Assembly (NCBI GenBank): GCA_029532415.1
Contig: JAQOTA010000048.1
Coordinates: 422,001 to 486,000 of the forward strand
From: Marasmius tenuissimus
Lineage: Eukaryota > Basidiomycota > Agaricomycetes > Agaricales > Marasmiaceae
Direction of reading: 5' to 3'
Length of the DNA: 64,000 nucleotides
The notes beneath the pieces were generated by a model. It had not been told where the DNA came from, searched no databases, and was given only the letters and a program-made list of their open reading frames with translations. Positions 1 to 10,166 of the stretch are shown here, in pieces. Position 1 is the first letter of the stretch; every line of letters begins with the position of its first letter. The position numbers were made by a program, and so were the translations under genes.

Positions 1-807
1 ACGTTGCTGCGGCGGACGTTGCTGCTGACCAAAAGATGGCTTGCGGTTGCCAGCACGCTTGACCGCAGAGAGGCGATTGGCAAGCTGAGGGTTCTGGCGC
101 TCGTATTCGATCATGATGGCTTCATGAACGTCGGCGACGGTGAGGGCGCTGGAGCTCTCAGGATCCCTATCAAAGTCATGAAGGGACTTGGAGGAAGCAG
201 CGTCCCATTCGGGAGGAATAGCTGCAATGAGAAGGAGGGCTTTGATCAACTCAGGGAGTTCAACCCCGACCTCGGCAAGACGTTCAATGTAGTGTTTGAA
301 CTTGGCGATGCCAGCCTGAGGGTGGCTAGTGGTAAGCCGGAAGGACACCAGTTTGACGAAGTCGCCATAAATGGCAGACAGAGTTGGTTCACCGTAGGTG
401 GTGACGATGGTGGACCAGGCTTTGGCAGCATCCATGTCTTTGAGAGGTTCAAAGACTTCCTTCGTAGAGGTCAACTGAATGATACCCATCAGCTGGAGGT
501 CCTTCTCCTCCCATGATTCCAGCGCGGTGTTGAACGCCGTGATCTGGGCTTCAGTAGGAGGGTGACGATCAGGTTCGTCGTCACTATCAGTTCCAGCTGC
601 AGGCTGAGCAGTTTCACCAGGGGGAGTAGTGACCGTAATGGTCGGAACAATAGGTTCCCCCAGCGGGTACGTAGGCTTCTTAGCCGCACCAGTAAGGTGA
701 CGATAAAGGCCTTGAGCCTTGGTTACAGCTTCCATTTCGCCGTTATAGGTCTGGCGGAAACCAGTGCCGTCGAAGCGACCGGAGAAGAATTTCTTAACGT
801 CGAACAT
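1..807 (-). CDS. Ty1/copia-type retrotransposon Gag, N-terminal part (runs off left edge)
   Basis: An open frame starts at an ATG at 807 and continues without a stop to the window edge (269 codons seen). The product begins MFDVKKFFSGRFDGTGFRQT, has a Pro/Thr/Asp-rich linker at about residues 50-80, then a helical part with LMGIIQLTS and AKAWSTIVTTYGEP. That is the layout of the copia gag-polypeptide/UBN2 family, which forms the capsid of LTR retrotransposons. It turns basic and Gln/Pro-rich near the edge (KPSFGQQQRPPQQR), where a zinc knuckle would follow. The frame lies just downstream, on its own strand, of an LTR and a tRNA-half primer site. Protease, integrase and reverse transcriptase would lie beyond the window. 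The open frame suggests a young insertion. The family call is an inference from sequence pattern. Confidence 0.8.
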   Translation of the reverse strand, partial: MFDVKKFFSGRFDGTGFRQTYNGEMEAVTKAQGLYRHLTGAAKKPTYPLGEPIVPTITVTTPPGETAQPAAGTDSDDEPDRHPPTEAQITAFNTALESWEEKDLQLMGIIQLTSTKEVFEPLKDMDAAKAWSTIVTTYGEPTLSAIYGDFVKLVSFRLTTSHPQAGIAKFKHYIERLAEVGVELPELIKALLLIAAIPPEWDAASSKSLHDFDRDPESSSALTVADVHEAIMIEYERQNPQLANRLSAVKRAGNRKPSFGQQQRPPQQR

Positions 808-1095
808 TGTAGTAAGAGGTTAGGTTTGGTTGGTGTTGGATCTAGAAAAGACAGCATCAGCATGCGTCTAATCAACACAGGGAGCAGCCATCAAGGCGCT
901 ATGCTCAACGAGGAGCATTGGATCCTTGAGATCCGATGTCGTCGAAGGACGTACATCAATGCCATAGATCGAACACTCAATTAAGAGGTCGATGGCAACA
1001 TGCAGGTCTAGCCTAGCTAGCCGATGACAGCAGCCTAGGGGCGCTCGTCGCTGACAGCAGCCATTAAGGCGCTCGTCATTGTAGTCGGGCTAACC
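808..1095. other. Untranslated leader of the copia element
   Basis: Sequence between the primer-binding site and the gag ATG. No other gene is seen. It contains an imperfect direct repeat around GCGCTCGTC(G/A) (about 1035-1075). Confidence 0.5.
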
Positions 1096-1108
1096 GGGGC
1101 CCATAACC

Positions 1109-1429
1109 TGATGAGCCGGCATGGCGCCTAGCGCAGAGGACTACAACATAGCTATACTACTACTTACCAGAGAGGAGTTTAGAGAGGTAGAGGCGAGACG
1201 TAGAAGCTCAAGCACACTATGGATTCAGGTATAGAACTACGAGCTTATATACATGTAGAGACAATAGTAAATACCATATAAGGACGACAATAGAATTGTA
1301 CATATGAGCATAGTGAACAATAGACAATGGAACAATAGTGAATGCATTGTCCCGCATAATATCATGGCGGGAAGTATGAACCGGGACTTCGGATATACCG
1401 GGATCTAATTATAGTCCACGGATTCAACA
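1109..1429 (-). repeat. 5' LTR of the copia element, with adjacent primer-binding site
   Basis: Read on the minus strand, the segment begins TGTTGAATC and ends CTCATCA, so it has the canonical TG...CA ends (about 321 bp). It contains TATATAAGC at 1243-1251, a likely promoter. Immediately after it (1096-1108) comes GGTTATGGGCCCC, close to the complement of the initiator-Met tRNA anticodon arm, the half-tRNA primer typical of copia elements. The five bases before the LTR are GATTG; the partner duplication would be outside the window. The end could be two bases longer (TGTGTTG). Confidence 0.7.
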
Positions 1430-1650
1430 CAATCGTTCCCGGTGGTTCTCCAACAAAGTCGAGGTCGGTTTGAGCTCGTTGATCGCTTTCTCGAGCCGAG
1501 TGATGTCGTACTGAATTGCTGGAAGATACTGGGCGATAGTTTCTAGGTCGTGAGGTGATCCTGGGTCGAGATAATCCTCAATGAAACGAACACGGTCGAG
1601 AAAGTAGGTTTGCTGAGTTTGATTCCATCGCGTAGCAGATACCTTCAGTC
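1430..1650 (-). pseudogene. F-box protein N-terminal fragment cut by the LTR
   Basis: The minus strand reads WNQTQQTYFLDRVRFIEDYL, then HDLETIAQYLPAIQYDITRL and a Leu/Glu-rich stretch ending LLENHRERL at the LTR edge. It aligns with the start of the F-box gene at 57.5-57.7 kb (ALFIEDCF, ISEHLPAIQSDIVRLD, LLESHRD). In agaric F-box proteins this coiled stretch precedes the F-box. No in-frame ATG is visible upstream, where a TGA blocks the frame near 1660, so the copy was probably dead or had its start in an earlier exon. The F-box and repeat part would lie on the far side of the retroelement, outside the window. Confidence 0.7.
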
Positions 1651-3379
1651 CCAGATCATGTCAAGATACCACATAATAACCTCTTTCTCAAGTGTTGCGT
1701 GATGGCGGGGTGGGATCAAGCTTGGATCAAGCTGACTCGTCGGAGCTTGAAGTAAATTCAACGTGACAGGCATCCCACGGGATCATGATTCTGAACCGAC
1801 GACGCGTTTCAAACCACCACAACTGTGTTCTGAACGTGTCCACATCCACAAGGCTTAGGGACATACTATCACTCCAAATGAGGCCGACTCAGTCTTCGAT
1901 CAATCCCGGGGAAGGCCTAATCGATACAATACGGATGTCCAAAATCAGATCCGCACCAAGTGTTTATTCTCGCTCGGACGTCCGGTACGTTGGTTCTGCG
2001 ATTCCTTGGTAAATCAATGTTCACTGACTTCGAAAATTGCTCAAGTTGCCCTTCCAGCTCCGTCTCCTCGAGCTTTGCACGACGATAGTACGACAAAAAC
2101 TTCCCTCATACCACTTCCGAAGCTAGTGCCTTTCGGGCGAGGTCATTTTCTCTACCCTTAGTCTTCGATTTCGGCCTATTCGAAAGGTGCGCCTGCACGA
2201 TCATGATTTCTGACGATAAAAATCGCTAGCTTATAAAAGTGCGTCCAAATTTCAGTGGGACTGGTAGTGCTCCAACGCAGCACTGCGCTTCAAAAAGGCT
2301 CAGGCTCAGGTTTTGTCACACCAATCTCCCCAAAACTTCGGACTCTCTGCTGTCCAACGACTCTTATTGTCCGACCCGCCAGGCTCTGTGTTCGTCTAAA
2401 TTTCAAGATGCCACGTCGACTCCCGCGTTTACTCCAAAGGAGCATGTTTTGGACGCTCGGACAGCCCGAGAGACCAGTTCTGGAGCGTTGATTCGTGCCA
2501 AAGAAACTGAAATACTCTGAACACTGCTTTTAGTCCGAACTCTTTGGGCCTCAAGACTCAAAGAAAATACACCTTCCGAGTCGGAGTCAGAACGTTAGCC
2601 TCTATTATGCTCCGCATACAATGGAGAAGGTTCACCAATTTCGACATATCTTCTCGAGCTTCTCGTTCTCTCTCACCCGCTTTTAGGCTATGGAGTGCGA
2701 CTGTATTCGGATGGACGATTGGCCTATTTTACTCGACCCGTTAAATTTCTAGCAACTACTCATGATCTCACCCAATGGTACTCCATCACTGTACAACGAC
2801 TCTGAAGCTTCGCATATATGTACAGAGTCATTCAAGTTAAAAGAGAACGGACAGGCTTCTGTTCGCCGATCTGACCTTTATGAACCAATTCAGCCCAGCG
2901 CTCACGCTGGCGGGCAGGTCATGGGCAACTTGCAAGTACCAAGCATCTGAATCTCGGTTTCTCGTCAAGACCCAAACCCTGGCACACTTGTTGCGGATGA
3001 AACAATTCCTGCCTATACCTACACGCTTTGACTGGCGTGAACTACAGTATGAACGTCAAAAACAAACCCAGCGCCTCTATAATCAATACCCTGACGTCGA
3101 GCGCCCAGTAAAGTCACGCGACATCATGCGCACAAAACCCGTCCTACTCTTACAGCTATTCAGCAGAGGGCACAAACCCAAGCTCGAAATCATCCAGCCA
3201 GAAGTAAACCCAGAACCCAACCCATATTCTCCAAAAATCATTCGTATTTACACGAAACGGTGCGTAACCACCTTAAATAGTGCTCCTATCTCGAAATTGA
3301 CTCGCATGGGACAGGAAGGCAGGACGGCACAGCGAGCGAGATACAAGTAATTCAGGATACGACAGGAAACGAGCGAAGA
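1651..3379. other. Left flank of the array and leader of gene A1; no gene supported
   Basis: Several open stretches exist but none shows a domain, splice pattern or paralog. The last 300 bases (about 3080-3379) are the conserved leader found before every type A gene. They contain a CRE-like TGACGTC (about 3092) followed by GAGCGCCCAGT, and end GACAGGAAACGAGCGAAGA before the ATG. Confidence 0.5.
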
Positions 3380-3978
3380 ATGGCAGTAATAATGACAGAA
3401 TCTTCTGTTTCGGCCATAACACAGGGGGTTTCGGCGGCAGATAGCAGTAAAGGAGGGATATTGACCAAGTTGTTCATCATGGGTGCTATCCTCCTCGTCA
3501 CGGTTGTCAGCGTCAAGAAATGGTTCTTCCCGTATACGATGGACGACCTAGGACGCCAAATCGCCTGCGTTAGGGACATTATCGAACAAAATACGACTCT
3601 TGAGGAGGATTTGCTGGGAGATATGGGATGGATATTTCGAGACCAGCTGGATGGGTACGTTGACGAGCATGAGGACTTCTGTTGCAATTTTGTTGATTTC
3701 TTCGTGCAGGGAACGTCGAAAGATGGGCGAAATTCAGGAATGGGCGACCGTAGAGCCAAAGAGATGGAGATTGTTCGCTTGGGTTGGCTTTCGTTGGCGG
3801 GAGATGAAGGAGGTTCAGAGGTGCCATGACTCGGTGCTGGACTTGAAGAAGGATGTTTTGGTATGGAATTGACTTCTTGCGATACTAGAAGAACGTTAGC
3901 TAACGGTCTATTGCGACCTTTTGTTTTCAGATGGAAGTGAACCGACGCAGGCATGACTTACTGCAATACCCAGGCTGA
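3380..3978 (+). CDS. KWFFPY family type A small membrane protein (A1)
   Basis: I do not recognise this family. Exons are 3380-3654, 3710-3860 and 3931-3978, with GTACGT...CAG and GTATGG...CAG introns, giving 157 residues. The product starts MAVIMTESSVSAITQGVSAA. One membrane segment at about residues 33-50 (LFIMGAILLVTVVSV) is followed at once by KKWFFPYTMDDL and a charged helical stretch (IIEQNTTLEEDLLGDMGW). Exon 2 adds a Trp/Arg-rich helix (WVGFRWREMKEVQRCHDSVL) and exon 3 a short basic tail, MEVNRRRHDLLQYPG. There is no clear signal peptide, so I infer a single-pass protein with its C-terminal side soluble. Exon lengths and phases match type B genes, so the two are paralogs. The model agrees in four copies. 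Function is unknown. Confidence 0.8.
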
Positions 3979-4925
3979 CGTCCAAATCAGGTGCCGCACA
4001 TCCGCTACGGGTGTCGACCAGCACCGTTCACCGCCAACTCCTCCTAGATTTCGCACTGTCCATTCAACGCCATCTGTTTCTGTTTCGCTAGGGCCATGAT
4101 CTTGTAAATTTGCACGCCTTCAACAAATGGTCTTTTCTTTGTCTGTCAACAGAGCAGATTGAGGTCAGGGTTGGTTTACCAGGTCATGAACAAGAACGAG
4201 AAGACGTACTTGAGGAGGCTCGCCACCGGTAATGCTTCAACCATAGCTTGATTCATTTCCAGATGGCAATGAGCCAGCGCGAGCACGAACGTCCGAGAAC
4301 GGGTGCTGCATCTCATCAACGCTCATCCAAAGACTCCTCGCACACAAGTGAACTATCCGAAACGACACCATATCCCATAGCTGTGCGCCGTACCCGTTTC
4401 ATCGTCACCAAGTGCTGGTTCACTGGAGCTGTAGTGTCAGAGGTTTGTGCACCTTGAAAAAATTGCACCCGATGTATCTTCCTATCAAAGGAGAGGAGCA
4501 CATAGTCAGCATTAGACTGCAGGATCAGAAACGACAACGAGAAAGACACACTTGAGACCCTTGTAAAGCTGACGCCAGGAACTCGAAGGAAATTAGAGCC
4601 GCTGGCCTCAAAAATTGTCATCAGAGAATAAAGACGATGAATCGATGGCAAAGACGACACCAACCTACTGGTCGATGGGCAGAGTGCCGCTGCACACCGT
4701 GTTATCCTCTGAACTGCATTGTCCTCGCGGATCCAGATTCTGCGGGGGCCAGGATTCCAAAGCTCAAAAGTGAGAGAATAGAAGGGTAGATGGATAAGTC
4801 AGATGCAAGTTGAGAAAGCTAGAAACAGCTGTCGAATCAACAGGCCAACGTAGGGAGAGGGAGGACGACGAGGGACAAGTAAACAGGTCAGAAGTGAGGA
4901 AGGAGTATTTGGGGTCCCAGTTTTA
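3979..4925. other. Decayed D segment of the repeat unit, block 1
   Basis: This stretch recurs after every type A gene. On the minus strand it may hold a small multi-exon gene. In block 4 the first exon would read MYDGTVPIDQ before a GTAAGT donor; here the matching ATG is GTG. A weak open frame (4316-4663, -) has no recognisable domain and no consistent frame across copies. A motif reading GTATTTGGGGTCCC at about 4906-4919 marks a presumed minus-strand promoter. I call no gene. Confidence 0.35.
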
Positions 4926-5090
4926 ATCTCATTGACTCCGACACCCACGGCGAATAATTACAACGCCGGGTGTGCTCTGACTGACTTTGACGCTCATCAA
5001 ACGCTCAATTTGATAGTTATTCTAGTTATTCAAGCGCTCAACGCCGGCATTACAATTGTTCACCGAGGTAGGTGTCGGCGTCAATGACAC
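4926..5090. repeat. Imperfect foldback between the two divergent promoters
   Basis: The left arm TCATTGACTCCGACACCCA (about 4929-4970) matches the reverse complement of the right arm (about 5040-5086, TCATTGACGCCGACACCTA) with roughly 80% identity over about 43 bp, around a spacer of about 70 bp. It lies between two outward-facing GACCCCAAATAC motifs. It may be a small foldback transposon; a target duplication is not clear. Confidence 0.45.
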
Positions 5091-5100
5091 TGAACTAGGA

Positions 5101-5820
5101 TGGGACCCCAAATACCCCTTCCTCTGACTTGTTGTCCCATTTTGCATTTGGCTCCATTCTCAGACTGCACAGCTATAATATCGTCCTCAAATCAAAGCAA
5201 CCCTCTTTAAACCCTTCACTAATCAGTTACCAGGCTAGCGTTCACTGTCTCAGTGCTCGGGGCTCATATTCCCAAGTGATACGTCTTCAATTTATCCTTC
5301 TCCTACTCCCACTGACCTTTCACCGCCAACTTGTACTTTGCAAATCGCTCAAAATAGTCGAGAAGACATCAAGGGTGTTACTGTTGAACACAATGCCTGA
5401 TCCAGCAATGTGTCCAGCAACATCTTCATCGACAACGGTGCAGCGATCTTTTTCTCCTCTTCCTCGACGTTATCGACTTACCGTACTCGACAACCCTCGG
5501 ATTTTCCACTTCAGGCTCGGCGCAGTCGTAGATTGTCCAGAGTCAACTAAACCGGCACCTTGGTCATCGTGCTGGGTTTGATCTCTCTCTTGCCTCGCGG
5601 TCTCCTCGTTCGCTTTTCCTGGATTGTTGGACACAGCAACGCAAATAAATAAATTTCAAGCAACACGAGTAACCATTATGGGAGGTCAGAGGACAGCAGA
5701 AACAGAGCATCCGATGTGGGGATAGCAGTGGAAATGCAGACGGTAGCGGTGATGGAAGACGAGGACGATGGTCGGCGACGATGACCAAGGTCTTGGGAAG
5801 CGACAGCAAATAGGATGGCA
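5101..5820. other. Decayed E segment of the repeat unit, block 1
   Basis: It starts with GGGACCCCAAATACCCC, an element shared with the other blocks. Downstream there is a repeated stretch with a possible hydrophobic product (GLLVRFSWIVGHSNA), but stop codons interrupt it here and a start codon is missing. In block 2 the same part reads GLLVRVSWVVGHSNADKL and in block 3 GLLFRFFLVVGHSNADKL, so it may once have coded for a small membrane protein. No intact gene is called. Confidence 0.35.
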
Positions 5821-6500
5821 TTACACCCTTGTAGACGAGGAAGGTCCTCTTGCACGGAAGGTGCGCATTCTCTCTTCGATCTCGAGCTGTATCAATATTT
5901 TTCTGAATAATTTTGCTGTTAGGTCTGCACCAACCCACGCACCATCAATTCATACTTCAACTGCGACAACAACGCATGGCAAGCGTTCACGCGCCTCAAC
6001 TGGCACCATTGGAAGATTGCCCAAGACAGAATTTTCGTCCTATCTGGCTCGTCGACACTCCTTCTCCTGATCTGGCGCACCTCTTCGTTACATCTACATT
6101 GGGTACAAGTTGGCCATGCAAGATAGTCGAGCGATTTTTTTCAAGCGTACAAAGAAGTTTTGCAGAGATTCGAGAGGCAGAAGTCAGCCATTGTGAATAC
6201 AGGGTACGCACAACCCCACACTTACCTCTGAAGCCTGCATCTGAATCTCCTCGCAGAGTCCCCCAGCAAATTCCACTCGAAAGTTATATTTTTTTTGATC
6301 AAGCCGTCAATACTCTTCACCAAAGCCTCGGAATCCTCGACGGCGTAAGGGAAGAACCACTTTTTGGCCGCTACCGCAGCAACGACAACCAACGTTCCAA
6401 TGACGACCAATTTGGCCAAGACACCGCTACCGGAGTTACCAGACGTCGAAATCTCCTCTGCCATCTGCAAAACCGATATTTCGGGAGTCAACGCTGGCAT
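5821..6500 (-). CDS. KWFFPY family type B small membrane protein (B1)
   Basis: Exons on the minus strand are 6500-6226, 6093-5943 and 5886-5821 (275, 151 and 66 nt), giving 163 residues. The start is MPALTPEISV; an upstream frame exists but begins at TTG, so I use the ATG. A membrane segment, VLAKLVVIGTLVVVAAVAA (about 33-51), is followed by KKWFFPYAVEDSEALVKSI and LEWNLLGD-like helices. Exon 2 carries CNEEVRQ and SWAIFQWCQLRRVNACHALL, which aligns with exon 2 of type A. The C-terminus is LEIEERMRTFRARGP.... Identical exon 1 and 2 lengths and intron phases to type A show common origin. A TGACGTC lies upstream (about 6570). It converges on gene A1. The function is unknown; I infer a single-pass membrane protein. 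Confidence 0.8.
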
Positions 6501-8315
6501 TCTTCTCCGGATATGTTTCGAGCTGGAATTCAGGGCGTAGGGCTGCAAGATCAAAATACGTCTGGGGACGTCAGTTGCGGTCGCTCAGTCTTTTTAGCTG
6601 GATTTCTTACCGAAAGAGATGCCTGGAGGCTGATATCGAGTGTTTACAAGTGGTCAGGTCGACGTAGGCAGGACTTAATGTCGACCTCGATGTCCTTCGA
6701 GGGTGTTGCAGGCGTCTTTTTTGTCACATGTCTTCTTTGGTGTTGATGCCGTGTACGTAGACGCTAGTGAATGAATAGATTATATGTTATTTTTCTCTCT
6801 CTTGCTCTCGCGCATTGCATATGCTACCGTATGCTTTCCTCCGATAAAGGTATCGGCGGCTACGTGATTTTGAGAACTTCCTCAGTTGTCAGATCAATGC
6901 CACACGTCGTCACAACCTCCCAGTCTCAACCACCATGTTCATTCCTCAGTCTATCGATATGACGAGAATAGCCAGTACGAAAGCCTTTCTCAGAATCCGC
7001 AACTCTCATTTTCGATCTTCGTATCCATCTCTGCAACCTTTTTAACCGCTTCCGCTACCACCAATTCCTATTAAATTTATCGACCCGTCCTCACCCAAAT
7101 GACCCAAGACCCGTTTATGCACGTTGCGTTTCGTCTATACGGGGCCATCTCGAGGAATGGCTGGTGGCAAGACTCTGGTGTGGTTTTTTTTAAAATGTAT
7201 GCAACGGGGTTTTCGCTCTGTTGTGCTTGCTGGCCTTCCGTTCACCTTTTCCTCTCTGACTGTGACGATGCCGATGTTTGAAGGGCGCCGACGTCTTGGG
7301 ATATTGTGGAGATTTTCTTCTCGTCTCTACGCCCGTGCCCTCGTCTATGACTACGATCTCGCCGTACGAAGCTCCTCCCTTGTATGCGTTTACTAGGCAT
7401 ATGGGGGCATCGCTGACGAATTGGAAGATCAACTGGGAAGAATTGGAAGGAGGGAGAGGGCATCGGTGGCAAGGACTCAATATTGGGCTGTAGCCTGGGA
7501 GAGTTGGCAACACTTCACCGACGTCTCGAAAGGCCCGTTCTTCTTGTTCGTCAAAATCTCACATCTGCAGACCAATCGACAATGCCCTCTAGTTCACGTT
7601 ATTCTTCCTCTTGCAGTCTCGAAGCCCTTGACTTGGCCGTTCTCCTCACTCTCGATATTATCACAGTTTGCAATACTGCACCACGGAATTTTTGTCTTCA
7701 TTACCTCGCCAGCCCCTCTTGTAATCTTCAAGCCCGAAATACATCGATAGACCTAATCATGAATAGTAGGATGCCGTCAAAATCTAAACATCCTACTCGG
7801 GGTATACAAAGTTGAATGCGGCTGTGATGCTTGGAACGGCATGCTCTCGGGCTTTCTCTGTAGGTATTGCCCTTGCGTCCAAGGTTTTTTCGTTCGCAAC
7901 TTGTGGGGAGTCCTCAACGGTCGAGTCGCCGTCTTCTCATACTTCCTAATCCTGGGACTCATCTTCTCGAACATAGAGCTCTGTCGTCTTAGACGACTGA
8001 TTCTTTCACTGGCCTATCATGCCACCGAGCTTTGACGGAGTCCGATTCAGCAAGGCCTAACGCAACTTCGCACACTTGGCCTCCCGATTCTATGGGCGAC
8101 TCGACACAACTTCGACATCTCACCAACCCTCTTGAACCTTGCCGCAACTGTGCTCAGCACTCTTCAGACCAGCGTCATTCATGTGCTGCCTTCGGAGCCG
8201 CTATCTACCGTGCACTCTTGGCACAAACTTGAAACTACAACTTCAATCTTCAAGTGCCCATGACGGTCGCCTCGAAATCCCCGTAAGCTCCCGTGACTCG
8301 CCGTAATCGAGACCC
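6501..8315. other. Decayed G segment of the repeat unit, block 1
   Basis: Homologous stretches occur in all blocks between the B gene and the hydrophobin. Recognisable shared pieces are a CCACCATGTTC start context (about 6940), a Lys/Arg/Leu-rich piece reading GELATLHRRLERPVLLVRQN (about 7497-7560), and a hydrophobic piece, GRVAVFSYFLILGLIF (about 7918-7965). They lie in different frames with stops between them and I could not build a consistent spliced gene. It may be a dying plus-strand gene of unknown function. Confidence 0.35.
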
Positions 8316-8705
8316 CTACGAGTTCTCAGCTGACATCCTCTGACGTTGAGAAAAACCCTCCTTCTGATAAAATGGTATGCGTCTGCTAATTCCGACATCG
8401 CTGGGACTCAAAATGAGGTACTCGTACCCCACCCCAGCCCAAAGAGACTTTGGGGTTACGTCTGTTGCCATACAATGCCTTATGTACGTTTCATTTTTGA
8501 TATAAGCCTGGAGGATGACTGACGAATCGTCATAGGCACGTTCCGCGCGATGAAATAAAATCGAGCAATGTCGAGGCTGTTCTGGGTCCTCTGGTATTCT
8601 GTGAGTACACAGTATACCAGTATTGGTGGCCTTTTCCGTATTCAAAAACTCACCTTTCGGATCTCGAAGTGTTTCTAGCGTCAATGGACCTCTAAGTCCT
8701 CCCAT
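8316..8705 (-). CDS. Hypothetical small protein divergent from hydrophobin H1
   Basis: An ATG frame of 129 codons starts MGGLRGPLTLETLRDPKGEF. The first 20 or so residues recur as MGGLGSLLTLETSQQSKGEL and MGGLGSLLTPETSQQSKGEL upstream of H2 and H3, in the same place and orientation, but the ATG is lost upstream of H4 and H5. A GTGAGT donor after the shared start suggests the true gene may be spliced and differ from the open frame. No domain is recognised. It may be only conserved hydrophobin upstream DNA. Confidence 0.25.
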   Translation of the reverse strand: MGGLRGPLTLETLRDPKGEFLNTEKATNTGILCTHRIPEDPEQPRHCSILFHRAERAYDDSSVILQAYIKNETYIRHCMATDVTPKSLWAGVGYEYLILSPSDVGISRRIPFYQKEGFSQRQRMSAENS

Positions 8706-8969
8706 ATTTTACCTGCTTAGCACTCGGAACGAGATTTGCGTCACCATCGTTTGGGTGCTGAGGAGCTCTGGGAACATTCCTCCTATCCATGCCGATCCTT
8801 AACAACTCATTGACTCTGGAACTCTGGCTATGTGCTCACACTGTTGTACACGCTTTCTCAGGTACCCGACGTACTCTTGAGTCTCAAAAAACAGCCCCAC
8901 TTTCGTCACGCGCCACGGCTCACCAGATGCTCACTCCCAGAATCCCCGGACTGCACATTCACGAAAACA

Positions 8970-8977
8970 TACGAAAG
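8970..8977 (+). promoter_or_regulatory. Mutated TATA box of hydrophobin H1
   Basis: TACGAAAG sits 82 bp before the ATG, exactly where H4, H5 and H6 have TATAAAAG. The CTCTTG...CAAGAG element found about 180 bp upstream of the ATG in H2 and H3 is also lost here (TACTCTTGAGTCTCAAAA at about 8872). Confidence 0.6.
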
Positions 8978-9051
8978 CCCGGTCGAAACGCCTCTCATTC
9001 TTCACTCGAACACTCCTGCAGTCGTCTGTTCAAGCACCTCTCTCAATCAGC

Positions 9052-9500
9052 ATGCTCTTCAACAAGTTCTTTGCTCTCTCTACTCTCGCTACCCTTGCGG
9101 TCGCCACACCTCTTGTCTCCCGCACTGGCGGTGGCGGGGGTGGTGGGGGAAGCACCGGCGGAAACTGCAACACGACCGCGAAGGATCCCGTTTCGGCCCT
9201 CCTCATTGGCCTGCTCGGTATCGTCATCCAGGACGTCAACGTCGGTGTTGGCCTCACCTGCAACCCGGTCACTGTTGTCGGCGGCAACAATGGTGGATGG
9301 TAAGTCTATACGCTTTGATACTACTGCACGTTAGAGCCCGTGCTGATTGTACTCCATAGCTCTGCGAAACCTGTGTGCCGCCAGGACAACAGTCACGGTA
9401 ATTTTATATGAGATTTTTTACATTGGTTTGTGGTACTAGCTGACTCCCATTCTCTTTAGGCAGTTTCATCTCTATTGGATATCTTCCTGTCAGCCTGTGA
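9052..9500 (+). CDS. Degenerate class I hydrophobin (H1), four of eight cysteines left
   Basis: Hydrophobins are small secreted proteins that assemble into amphipathic films on fungal walls. Exons are 9052-9299, 9360-9397 and 9460-9500, giving 108 residues. The signal peptide is [20 protein letters not shown], then comes a poly-Gly run. Compared with its five paralogs a 30-bp in-frame deletion removes the GPIQCC segment (cysteines 2 and 3), Cys7 is Arg (PVCRQD) and Cys8 is Tyr (SIGYLPVSL). Cys1, 4, 5 and 6 remain, so three or four disulfides of the fold cannot form. Reading frame, splice sites and stop are intact, so it is either a pseudogene in an early stage or a changed protein. The TATA box is mutated. 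Confidence 0.85.
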
Positions 9501-9713
9501 ACAATCGAGGATCTGATGAACTCTGGGGAACTATGCGACTTGAACATAGTATAGTGATTGGATCAATCATGTTGTGTGTTGTACTTTTGATTGTGAATGA
9601 CAGTTGATGTCAGTATTGAATATGGAACTCTCAGAGGCGACGGCGGCTCAGGCCTCAGGCTCTGCATGTGTATTGAGTAACCACCTCCACACCGTGCTTT
9701 CACTGATCATTAA

Positions 9714-10166
9714 CACTGGGGGCAGAAGGCGTCTCGGTTGAGTCTCATCCGAGACGGTCTCGGGTGAGAGCAACTTGAGAAATGGCCTCGAGGCCTCCAT
9801 GTAGCCAATCGGCGGAGTTAAGGAGCAATAATAGGGCTGTAGTTACACAGAACTCAAGCTCATGTTTTGCCTTGTTCCCTAATATGCCGTGTCCGCAAAT
9901 CAATTGTCGGGTCCCAAAAAGTCGAAAAATCTTCGCCGGGGGGCCCTTTTATAGTTGAGATTCCGAGTTCAGCAGACAAGTTTCGGGCGTAAACAAGGTA
10001 GAATTTCTAGTACCGACGTGACAACCATCAACATGTCTATTGAGTCCCCAGGGTGCATTTGAAGTCCCGCCGATTGAACTCAAGAAGGCCTCAAGTTGCT
10101 CTAAAGTTGCCCTCGCCCGAGACGGTCTCGGTTGAGTCTCAACCGAGACACTTTCTGCCCCCAGTG
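9714..10166. mobile_element. PIF/Harbinger-like MITE, 453 bp, TAA target duplication
   Basis: Both ends carry inverted repeats of about 65 bp starting CACTGGGGGCAGAA, with only scattered differences. The element is flanked by TAA at 9711-9713 and 10167-10169, the 3-bp duplication of PIF/Harbinger elements. Each terminal repeat also contains its own palindrome around GTCTCGGTTGAG. There is no transposase, so it is non-autonomous. It lies between H1 and the DUF6533 gene C1 and is absent from the same place in the other blocks. Confidence 0.85.

Noticed and set aside
2880..3350. 156-codon plus-strand frame upstream of A1
   Set aside because: It covers the conserved type A leader, which is frame-broken in the other blocks, and starts without supporting context.
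5564..5938. Minus-strand frame of about 120 codons downstream of B1, open in similar form after B2 and B4
   Set aside because: It overlaps B exon 3 in another frame and is incompatible with the phase of the conserved B introns.
6501..6554. N-terminal extension of B genes (ILQPYALNSSSKHIRRR before MPAL)
   Set aside because: The extended frame starts at TTG. The ATG of MPAL is present in all five copies and makes exon 1 equal in length to type A exon 1.
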